Of a stretch of 7,990 nucleotides of DNA, positions 1-5,613 are shown piece by piece. Numbering within the stretch: the first letter of the stretch is position 1; each line of letters begins with the position of its first letter. Under the pieces are notes generated by a model. The model ran no database searches. It was not told where the DNA came from and worked only from the letters and a program-made list of their open reading frames with translations. Origin of the DNA: Candidatus Margulisiibacteriota bacterium (GTDB lineage Bacteria > Margulisbacteria > WOR-1 > O2-12-FULL-45-9); the NCBI GenBank assembly GCA_018814265.1, contig JAHIZU010000015.1, positions 1 to 7,990 of the forward strand, in the 5' to 3' direction. The position numbers and the translations under genes were made by a program.

Positions 1-378
1 AAGGAACTAAAATCCAGGCCGGACGATTATTTCGCCAATAAGGGCAAGATCGTCAAGGCCGAGATCCTCACCAACCGGGCAACCAAGAGTGATTTTGTTA
101 GAGCGGAAAAATTATTAACTGAGGTTGTCAAGATGTCCCTGCCCTACACTGGTCTTATCGCCCGGGCAAAGCTCGACCTGGCAGATATTGTCAATCATCC
201 CAAAGCCGTTCAATTACTTAAACAAGTCCATGAAATGGTGGGACTTGATCCTTATCTCATTGAAAAAGCCAGTATTATTACCCAGGCGATAAAAGAAAAG
301 GCCCGGCCAGTTAATCACGTTAAAAAGCCCAAGCCAGCCAAAAAACCCATTGTAAAGAAGAAAAAAAAGAAAGCGTAA
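1..378 (+). CDS. 3' end of an unidentified helical (TPR-like) protein with a Lys/Pro-rich tail
   Basis: The frame is open from base 1 to the TAA at 376-378, so the gene begins upstream. The ATG at 133 is internal, because the 44 codons before it continue the same character. The visible 125 residues are charged and amphipathic. Paired-helix spacing (for example AEKLLTEVVKMS, then ARAKLDLADI, then AVQLLKQVHEMVGLD) resembles tetratricopeptide-type repeats. I see no catalytic motif or membrane segment. The last 25 or so residues are a Lys/Pro tail (KKPKPAKKP, ending in six Lys before the final Ala), a common disordered basic tail. The stop overlaps the next gene's ATG (TAATG) and no strong Shine-Dalgarno lies before that ATG, so leuC translation is probably coupled to this gene. 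TPR-like is an inference from pattern; function is unknown. Confidence 0.6.
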   Translation, partial: KELKSRPDDYFANKGKIVKAEILTNRATKSDFVRAEKLLTEVVKMSLPYTGLIARAKLDLADIVNHPKAVQLLKQVHEMVGLDPYLIEKASIITQAIKEKARPVNHVKKPKPAKKPIVKKKKKKA

Positions 379-1655
379 TGGTAAAAACTACTGGCAGTGA
401 GCGCAGTCAAACTATCTCGGAAAAGATCCTCTCTTCTCATTCCGGAAAAGCCGCCAAGGCCGGGGACATTGTGGTCGCTGATCTGGATTACCTGATCGGC
501 CAGGACGACACTTCCGGGATCGCCATTGACTCCTTTAAAAAACTCGGCGCAAAGAAAGTCTTTGATCCCTCAAAGATCGCCATCATTGTTGATCACAGCT
601 CCCCTTCTCCCAACGAAGGGGTTTCCGCTATTCACAAAAAAATCAGGGAGTTTCACAAAGAAACCGGCATTAAGCTCTATGATATTGGTTGCGGCATCTG
701 CCATCAGATCACTCCAGAGCAAGGCCATGTGGTGCCTGGAGACCTGGTTATTGGCGCAGATTCCCACACCTGCACTTACGGAGCGATCAATGTTTTTTCC
801 ACTGGCATTGGCTCAACAGACTTAGCCGCTGGCTGGGCCTCTGGCAAGCTCTGGTTCAAGGTACCGGAAACAATGAGAGTTAATTATAATGGGGATCTGC
901 CCAAAGGCGTTTTTTCAAAGGATTTGATCTTAAAATTGATCGGCGACATTACAGCAGATGGCGCCACTTACCTGGCCCTGGAAATTTACGGCCAAGCTAT
1001 TTCTGATATGTCGGTTGACGCCCGCTTCACCATCTCCAACATGGCTATTGAATGCGGAGCCAAGGCCGGCCTGATGGAAGCAGACAAAAAGGTCCTGGAT
1101 TGGGTTAAAGCTCATTCAAAAAAGAAGCCGAACCCGATTTCAGCCGACCAAGACGCTAAATATGCAAAAATCGTTAACATCGACATCAGCAAACTTGAAC
1201 CGCAAATTGCCAAACCGCACACAGTTGACAATGTAGTCCCTATCTCAAAACTCGGGGATGTTCCAGTCCAGCAAGGATTGATCGGCACCTGCACTAATGG
1301 CCGCTTGGAAGACTTCCGTATCGCAGCAAAGATATTAAAAGGCAAGAAAGTAAAAGATGGGGTTCGTCTGATCCTTGCTCCAGCTTCAAAACAGATCCTT
1401 TTGGACATGATCAAGGAAGGCATCTATCAATCGCTGCTGGAAGCTGGCGCCGTTGCTGTTACTCCGGGCTGCGGCCCCTGCGTTGGCACTCACAATGGAG
1501 TTCCTTCTGACGGAGAAAATGTAATCTCAACTGCTAATCGCAACTTTAAAGGCCGGATGGGCAATACCAAGGCTTTTATTTATCTGGGTTCTCCTGCTAC
1601 TGTAGCGGCTTCTATGATTGAAGGCAAGATTGCGGATCCGCGGAAGTATTTATAA
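378..1655 (+). CDS. leuC: 3-isopropylmalate dehydratase large subunit (LeuC/HacA family)
   Basis: This is an aconitase-superfamily [4Fe-4S] enzyme of 425 residues, the usual length of the archaeal/bacterial LeuC-type large subunit. The expected role is reversible isomerisation of 2- and 3-isopropylmalate in leucine synthesis, as a cytosolic heterodimer with LeuD. The N-terminal QTISEKIL, the GICHQ segment (106-110) and GADSHTCTYGA (126-136) followed by GSTDLAAGWASGKLWFKVPET are all characteristic. The cluster cysteines are C305 (IGTCTNGR), C365 and C368 (TPGCGPCVGTHNG). The C-terminus GRMGN...YLGSPATVAASMIEGKIADPR is intact. The start ATG overlaps the upstream stop (TAATG), and the 3' end overlaps convergent radA by 6 bp. 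No leuD follows. Homoaconitase or a citramalate-pathway isomerase cannot be excluded from sequence alone, because these subfamilies share the motifs; LeuC is the likeliest assignment. Confidence 0.88.
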   Translation: MVKTTGSERSQTISEKILSSHSGKAAKAGDIVVADLDYLIGQDDTSGIAIDSFKKLGAKKVFDPSKIAIIVDHSSPSPNEGVSAIHKKIREFHKETGIKLYDIGCGICHQITPEQGHVVPGDLVIGADSHTCTYGAINVFSTGIGSTDLAAGWASGKLWFKVPETMRVNYNGDLPKGVFSKDLILKLIGDITADGATYLALEIYGQAISDMSVDARFTISNMAIECGAKAGLMEADKKVLDWVKAHSKKKPNPISADQDAKYAKIVNIDISKLEPQIAKPHTVDNVVPISKLGDVPVQQGLIGTCTNGRLEDFRIAAKILKGKKVKDGVRLILAPASKQILLDMIKEGIYQSLLEAGAVAVTPGCGPCVGTHNGVPSDGENVISTANRNFKGRMGNTKAFIYLGSPATVAASMIEGKIADPRKYL

Positions 1656-3002
1656 CGCTTCTTTAACCGAAGAAACCCCGAGGACTTCAATTTTAGGCTT
1701 GCTTATTTCTTTAACATTCGCTTTGGGGATAATGATCCTCTTAAACCCTAATTTTTCAGCTTCTTTAACCCGCTGCTCGATCTGATTGACCGAGCGGACT
1801 TCCCCCGACAAACCCACCTCGCCGATCGCAACGGTTTGAGAATCTACGGGCTTATTTTTAGAGCTGGAAACAATTGCTAAAGCTATCGGTAGGTCCATGG
1901 CCGGTTCGGTTACCCGCACTCCCCCAGCTGCATTCACATATATATCTTGCATGGATAACTTTAAGCCTAATTGCCGTTCTAACACCGCAATAATGATTGC
2001 AGTGCGGTTATAATCAACGCCAGTTGTCTTCCTTGCGGGATACGGCATCTTGGTAAAGGCAGTTAAAGCTTGGATTTCCACCAAAAGCGGACGCGTTCCT
2101 TCCAAAGCGGCTGTTATTACCGACCCAGGGCAATCCTTTGGCCTCTCAGAAAGAAAGACCTCAGAAGGATTTGCAACCTCGACCAAGCCTTTGTCCTTCA
2201 TCTCGAAAATCCCAACCTCGTTAGTCGAACCGAAACGATTCTTATGCGCCCGCAGGATCCGGAATTGTTTATGCCTCTCCCCTTCAAAGTATAAAACAGT
2301 ATCAACTACATGCTCCAAAAGTCTTGGGCCGGCGATATTGCCTTCTTTGGTTACATGGCCAACAATAAAAATCGGTATCCCAGTTGCCTTAGCGATCCGC
2401 ACCAAATATCCGGCACATTCTCTAACTTGTGCAACTGAGCCAGGCGCCGATGTAATGTCCTCACGAAACATAGTCTGGATCGAATCAACAACCACGAATT
2501 TAGGTTTAACATTTTGGATCGCAGTTTCGATGGCAAAGATATTGGTTTCAGGCAGCAGCATTAGATTCTTAGAAAGTGTGCCCAGTCGTTCTGCCCGCAG
2601 CCTGATCTGTTTAGCAGATTCCTCCCCGCTTACATATAAAACCACGGACTGCTTACTTAAGGCTTCGGCTGCCTGCAGCATCATGGTGGATTTGCCGATC
2701 CCCGGTTCTCCAGAAACTAAAACAACTGAACCCCCAACCACCCCGCCACCCAAAACCCGATCCACCTCAACAATCCCTGTCGGCATCCGCTGCTCCTTTG
2801 TAAAATCAACTTCGGTTATCGGGGTCGGCGCTTGTGATTTGTAATTTGTTATTTGAAATTTGCTTGGGGTTTGTTGCTTGGAGCTTGCAACTTGCTCCTC
2901 AACCAGCGTGTTCCATTCGCTGCAAGAGGCACACTGCCCTGCCCAACGCGGATAGTCTTGACCACAGGATTGACAAACGTAGCGGGTTTCAGATTTTGGC
3001 AT
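1650..3002 (-). CDS. radA: DNA repair protein RadA/Sms
   Basis: RadA is a cytosolic RecA-like ATPase that drives branch migration and processes recombination intermediates. The protein is 450 residues, normal for the family. In order: a zinc finger with C10, C13, C24 and C27 (YVCQSCG...CASCSEWNTL); a linker; the RecA-like core with Walker A GEPGIGKST (98-106, K104) and Walker B FVVVD (169-173); the RadA-specific KNRFG motif (254-258); and a Lon-protease-like C-terminal domain (NAAGGVRVTEPAMDLPIALAI, then GEVGLSGEVR at 394-403). The ATG at 3000-3002 has GAGGAA five bases upstream. The linker, residues about 36-58, is encoded by an unusual CAA-heptamer array. The gene lies downstream of fic on the same strand with a 63-bp gap and converges on leuC, overlapping it by 6 bp. 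The family assignment is secure. Confidence 0.97.
   Translation of the reverse strand: MPKSETRYVCQSCGQDYPRWAGQCASCSEWNTLVEEQVASSKQQTPSKFQITNYKSQAPTPITEVDFTKEQRMPTGIVEVDRVLGGGVVGGSVVLVSGEPGIGKSTMMLQAAEALSKQSVVLYVSGEESAKQIRLRAERLGTLSKNLMLLPETNIFAIETAIQNVKPKFVVVDSIQTMFREDITSAPGSVAQVRECAGYLVRIAKATGIPIFIVGHVTKEGNIAGPRLLEHVVDTVLYFEGERHKQFRILRAHKNRFGSTNEVGIFEMKDKGLVEVANPSEVFLSERPKDCPGSVITAALEGTRPLLVEIQALTAFTKMPYPARKTTGVDYNRTAIIIAVLERQLGLKLSMQDIYVNAAGGVRVTEPAMDLPIALAIVSSSKNKPVDSQTVAIGEVGLSGEVRSVNQIEQRVKEAEKLGFKRIIIPKANVKEISKPKIEVLGVSSVKEAL
2832..2894 (-). repeat. Heptanucleotide CAA array inside the radA linker
   Basis: On the minus strand the trinucleotide CAA recurs every 7 bases in two blocks of five. 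On the plus strand the TTGs start at 2832, 2839, 2846, 2853 and 2860, then after a 4-base phase jump at 2864, 2871, 2878, 2885 and 2892. The first block approximates NNATTTG units and the second approximates CTTGNNN units. The whole spans 63 bases, a multiple of three, so the radA frame stays open. It encodes the linker stretch containing SKFQITNYKSQ, between the zinc finger and the ATPase core. The phase pattern is directly visible. That it is a dispersed repeat family inserted into a tolerant linker is an inference; heptanucleotide repeats (STRR) are known from cyanobacteria, but no relationship is claimed. Confidence 0.75.
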
Positions 3003-3007
3003 TGTTA

Positions 3008-3013
3008 TTCCTC
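3008..3013 (-). promoter_or_regulatory. radA ribosome-binding site
   Basis: On the minus strand GAGGAA lies five bases before the ATG of radA. This is a good Shine-Dalgarno match and fixes the start at the zinc-finger N-terminus. It shows that radA can be initiated independently of fic translation. Confidence 0.75.
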
Positions 3014-3029
3014 ATTTATCAATCCGGCA

Positions 3030-3061
3030 AAACGCGACATAAACGCGACATAAACGCGACA
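3030..3061. repeat. Three tandem 11-bp repeats between fic and radA
   Basis: The unit AAACGCGACAT (plus strand) occurs at 3030-3040 and 3041-3051 exactly, and at 3052-3061 without its last base. The array fills half of the 63-bp gap between the fic stop and the radA start. On the transcribed strand it reads as repeated TGTCGCGTTTA. It starts only a few bases beyond the fic stop codon and ends well before the radA Shine-Dalgarno. Possible meanings are an operator, a decayed coding microsatellite from the fic 3' end, or replication slippage; the sequence does not decide. Confidence 0.85.
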
Positions 3062-3065
3062 ATCT

Positions 3066-4106
3066 TTATGCCAATTCATAATAAGCTGACCTACCTGTTT
3101 TCCCAATCAATTTTAAAATACCCATCTCACGCATTTTATTCAAGTCCCTTAAAGCAGTCCTTGTTACCACCTTCGTAAGAGCAGCAAGCTCCCCTACTGT
3201 AATTTTCCCATGGCGCCTAACGCACTTAAAAGCCTCTATCTGCCGACCTGATAACCTTTTCTGTCCGCCAATTTTTTCCTTTAAATGCTTATCAACGCTT
3301 AACTCATATACCTCTTTTTTGATTCTATTTATCTGAACCATAACGCCTTCCACAAAATATTCTAACCATTGGGTGATATCAATACTTTCAGGATCAACAG
3401 ATTGTAAAGCGGCATAATAACTGGCCCGGTCTTCATTATAATAATCATCCAAAGTGAAAAAATCCTTTATATCAAAATTAAGCTTATAAAGAATAAGCGT
3501 AGCTAAAGCACGGCCAACCCGGCCATTCCCATCTATAAAAGGATGAATTCTAACAAATTCATAATGCGCAATGCCAGCCGTTAATACAGGATAAAACCCC
3601 ATAGCTTCTTTTGAATTTAACCATGCACATAAATCTTTGACCAGATGTGGTACTTCATTGTCTTTTGGCGGGGTAAAAACCGTGCGACCAAAACTATCAA
3701 TTACATAAACCATTTTATCTCTAAAATTCCCGCTTTGCCTGGCTGACAATATTCCCTTGGTAATCAGACCGTGAAGTTTCAAAACAACAGCAGGAGTCAT
3801 TTGTTTGATGCTTGGCCCGTATTTATCAACAAATTTTAAAGCAGCTATATAGTTTAAGACCTCTTTTTTGTCCTTTGGCCTGGCCTCCAGTTTACCTCCG
3901 GACACAATTATTGCTACTTCTTCCTTTGATAAACGATTCCCCTCAATAGAGGTAGAGTGATGCGTTCTACTGATCAAGGCTTCGAGTTTGAGTTCTTTTT
4001 CTATGGAAGGCAAAATTGGGGCATCCAAAATTGCCTCCCTAGCCGCTGAAATTTCCGCGATAAATTTTACGATCTTATTAGTCAACTGGTAGTTTGGCTT
4101 ATACAT
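3066..4106 (-). CDS. Fic-domain protein (putative AMPylase) with C-terminal winged helix
   Basis: Fic enzymes typically transfer AMP from ATP to a hydroxyl side chain of a target protein. The protein has 346 residues. The N-terminal helical region (about 1-90) carries the inhibitory motif as S51-T-S-I-E55-G-N, matching the (S/T)xxxE(G/N) rule. Its position before the Fic core makes this class II-like, that is, intramolecularly autoinhibited. The catalytic motif HPFIDGNGRVGR (188-199) is complete, with H188 as base, D192 for the metal and R199 for the phosphate. FTPP (144-147) lies in the expected flap region. Residues about 280-346 (RQIEAFKCVRRHGKITVGELAAL...RTALRDLNKM) form a winged helix-turn-helix with a wing at the end. 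No antitoxin gene is adjacent. The gene is AT-richer than its neighbours (18 G+C of 60 at 3301-3360 and at 3421-3480), compatible with horizontal gain. The cellular target is unknown. Confidence 0.93.
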   Translation of the reverse strand: MYKPNYQLTNKIVKFIAEISAAREAILDAPILPSIEKELKLEALISRTHHSTSIEGNRLSKEEVAIIVSGGKLEARPKDKKEVLNYIAALKFVDKYGPSIKQMTPAVVLKLHGLITKGILSARQSGNFRDKMVYVIDSFGRTVFTPPKDNEVPHLVKDLCAWLNSKEAMGFYPVLTAGIAHYEFVRIHPFIDGNGRVGRALATLILYKLNFDIKDFFTLDDYYNEDRASYYAALQSVDPESIDITQWLEYFVEGVMVQINRIKKEVYELSVDKHLKEKIGGQKRLSGRQIEAFKCVRRHGKITVGELAALTKVVTRTALRDLNKMREMGILKLIGKTGRSAYYELA

Positions 4107-4115
4107 CCTAAAATA

Positions 4116-4144
4116 ATTCTATCATTTTCCCTTGGGCTTAACAA
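4116..4144 (-). promoter_or_regulatory. Putative sigma-70-type promoter of fic
   Basis: On the minus strand TTGTTA (-35, at 4139-4144) is separated by exactly 17 bases from TAGAAT (-10, at 4116-4121). These match the consensus at 4 of 6 and 5 of 6 positions. Transcription would begin about 3-6 bases before the fic ATG at 4106, giving an almost leaderless message. This fits the absence of a properly spaced Shine-Dalgarno; the only AGG touches the ATG. Confidence 0.4.
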
Positions 4145-4160
4145 ACTGAGGGGGGTCACC

Positions 4161-4214
4161 ATGTCCATAGAACTTCCTATAAAAAAGCCAAATAGAGTGA
4201 AATTTGTTAACTAA
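4161..4214 (+). CDS. Candidate 17-codon leader ORF upstream of ilvE
   Basis: ATG at 4161 is preceded by GAG plus a six-G run (4148-4155) ending five bases before it, a strong Shine-Dalgarno-like context. The frame closes with TAA at 4212-4214 after encoding MSIELPIKKPNRVKFVN. Five of the 17 residues are Ile, Leu or Val, but they are scattered rather than in a run. It ends 40 bases before the ilvE ATG. It may be a translated leader, a remnant of a displaced gene, or chance. I do not recognise the peptide, and no clear terminator/antiterminator pair follows it. Confidence 0.25.
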   Translation: MSIELPIKKPNRVKFVN

Positions 4215-4244
4215 AGCATCGAAACAATTAAGTAAAAACTGATT

Positions 4245-4250
4245 GGAGGA
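4245..4250 (+). promoter_or_regulatory. ilvE ribosome-binding site that decides the start
   Basis: GGAGGA ends four bases before the ATG at 4255-4257. An in-frame TTG at 4243 overlaps this Shine-Dalgarno and has none of its own, so it is unlikely to be the start. The protein therefore begins MANLLVRN. Confidence 0.8.
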
Positions 4251-4254
4251 AAAA

Positions 4255-5607
4255 ATGGCTAATCTATTAGTTAGAAATGTTGAAATTCACCATCCGCGGT
4301 TTATTGGCTTCAGAAAGATGGCTGGCTTAGGGCCCAACCCAGATAATCCGGCAATCCATGCTCTGCGGAGAAAAGGAATGCTGGGTGTTTATTACGATTT
4401 TAACCGCGGCGGTCAGGACTTTATCGTTAAGGGAAGGCTGGATGACCTTAGCGATACGCGACTTGTTCCCTCGCTCTCAAGGGACAGCGCTGTTCAAGCT
4501 TTTGTTGACGGCCCGGTTCTGCAAAGAGCTCACAACGTCTTAACCGAGACTCCCCAATTAATCGCTCGGGCGCGCTATTACAACACTGATAAAATTGACT
4601 TTGACAATCTCTCCTTTGGTTTAACCCCAACTGATGCTATGTTTTTTGCAGAAATAAAAGCTAACGGCCAATGGCCAGCCGCTGCTTCCCTGGTCCCTTT
4701 TGGCAATATCCCGATCAGTCCAGCTGCTGGCGTTCTTAATTACGGTCAGGGATTATTTGAAGGCATGAAAGCGTATCGAACTGAAAATGGCGGAATTGCT
4801 CTTTTCCGGCCGCTGGACAATGCCCGCCGCGCGCAAAATGGAGCCAAAAGGCTGGGACTAACCCCCGTTCAAGAGGAAATTTTCCTTGACGCTGTGGAGC
4901 GGGTCGTTTTAGCTAATGAAAGATTCATCCCGCCTTATGGCAAAGGCGCCTTATATATTAGACCGCTGTTGATCGGCTCAGGCGGCATCATGGGAGTGGC
5001 CCCAGCTCCTGAAAATACTTTTATTGTTTTTGCCACTCCAGTTGGTCCGTATTTTAAGGGCGGGCTAACCGGCATCTCCCTTAAGATCAGTGATGAGCAC
5101 CATCGGGCTCCAGCCGGCGGCATTGGCAATGTAAAGGGGATCGGCAATTACGCCCCAGGCATGGTCCCGGCCCAGGAGGCTAAAGCCTTAGGTTTTGCTG
5201 AACTGATTTATCTGGATGCGCAAAAACATACTTATCTTGAAGAAGCCGGCGCTGCCAACATTTTTGTGGTCATGAATGGAGAGCTTTATACACCAGCGCT
5301 TTCCGGCACTATCCTGCCCGGCATAACTCGGGATAGCGTGATCGAGTTAGCCAAAGCACGTGGTTATAGAGTTCATGATAAGCAAAGGTTGAGTCGAGAA
5401 TTGTTAGCCTCAGCTGAGGCGGTTTTTGTCACTGGGACAGCTGCAGTCATTGCCCCGGTCACCTCGATCACCGACAGAGGGAATAAAATCATTTTTAATG
5501 ATGGTCGCATCCATCCAATAGTTAGTGATCTCCACTTGGAATTGACTGGGATTCAAGAAGGTCGGATCGCAGATCCTTTTGGCTGGGTACACGCGCTAAA
5601 AGCCTAG
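4255..5607 (+). CDS. ilvE: Branched-chain amino-acid aminotransferase with long N-terminal extension
   Basis: This is a fold-type IV PLP enzyme that transaminates between the 2-oxo acids of Leu/Ile/Val and glutamate. From the ATG at 4255 it is 450 residues. The core starts near residue 108 (RYYNTDKIDFDNLSFGLTPTD) and matches the eukaryote/plant-like BCAT group: FGNIPISPAAGVLNYGQGLFEGMKAYR, ALYIRPLLIGSGG, APAPENTFIVFATPVGPYFK. GNVKGIGNY contains the Schiff-base lysine K294. EEAGAANIF (329-337) holds the PLP-nitrogen glutamate, then GTILPGITR and VFVTGTAAVI. Bacterial members of this group are typically about 340-370 residues, so about 105 N-terminal residues are extra. I do not recognise them, and they lack a signal peptide or membrane helix. 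The gene is monocistronic here, divergent from fic and 6 bp from convergent clpC. The enzyme class is secure; substrate range is inferred. Confidence 0.95.
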   Translation: MANLLVRNVEIHHPRFIGFRKMAGLGPNPDNPAIHALRRKGMLGVYYDFNRGGQDFIVKGRLDDLSDTRLVPSLSRDSAVQAFVDGPVLQRAHNVLTETPQLIARARYYNTDKIDFDNLSFGLTPTDAMFFAEIKANGQWPAAASLVPFGNIPISPAAGVLNYGQGLFEGMKAYRTENGGIALFRPLDNARRAQNGAKRLGLTPVQEEIFLDAVERVVLANERFIPPYGKGALYIRPLLIGSGGIMGVAPAPENTFIVFATPVGPYFKGGLTGISLKISDEHHRAPAGGIGNVKGIGNYAPGMVPAQEAKALGFAELIYLDAQKHTYLEEAGAANIFVVMNGELYTPALSGTILPGITRDSVIELAKARGYRVHDKQRLSRELLASAEAVFVTGTAAVIAPVTSITDRGNKIIFNDGRIHPIVSDLHLELTGIQEGRIADPFGWVHALKA

Positions 5608-5613
5608 CTAAGA

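Noticed and set aside
133..135. ATG at 133 as the start of the first gene
   Set aside because: The frame is open to base 1 with coherent helical sequence before it and there is no Shine-Dalgarno; the gene is truncated by the window edge.
1657..1674. Short TTCTT/AAGAA hairpin at the leuC-radA convergent end as a bidirectional terminator
   Set aside because: The stem is only 5 weak A/T-rich pairs within radA coding sequence, and there is no T-run in either direction.
2050..2844. 264-residue plus-strand open frame opposite radA
   Set aside because: It is antisense to RadA's ATPase core, has no Shine-Dalgarno or recognisable domain, and is a shadow of the opposite-strand codon pattern.
3030..3061. 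Tandem 11-bp repeats as a CRISPR array
   Set aside because: The units are only 11 bp and directly abut with no spacers; no cas genes are present.
4243..4245. TTG start for ilvE, adding four residues
   Set aside because: It coincides with the GGAGGA Shine-Dalgarno that serves the ATG at 4255 and has no ribosome-binding site of its own.
5564..5580. GGATC-GCA-GATCC hairpin followed by TTTT as a terminator
   Set aside because: It lies inside the ilvE coding region before the stop, the stem is only 5 bp, and the T-run is on the wrong side for clpC.
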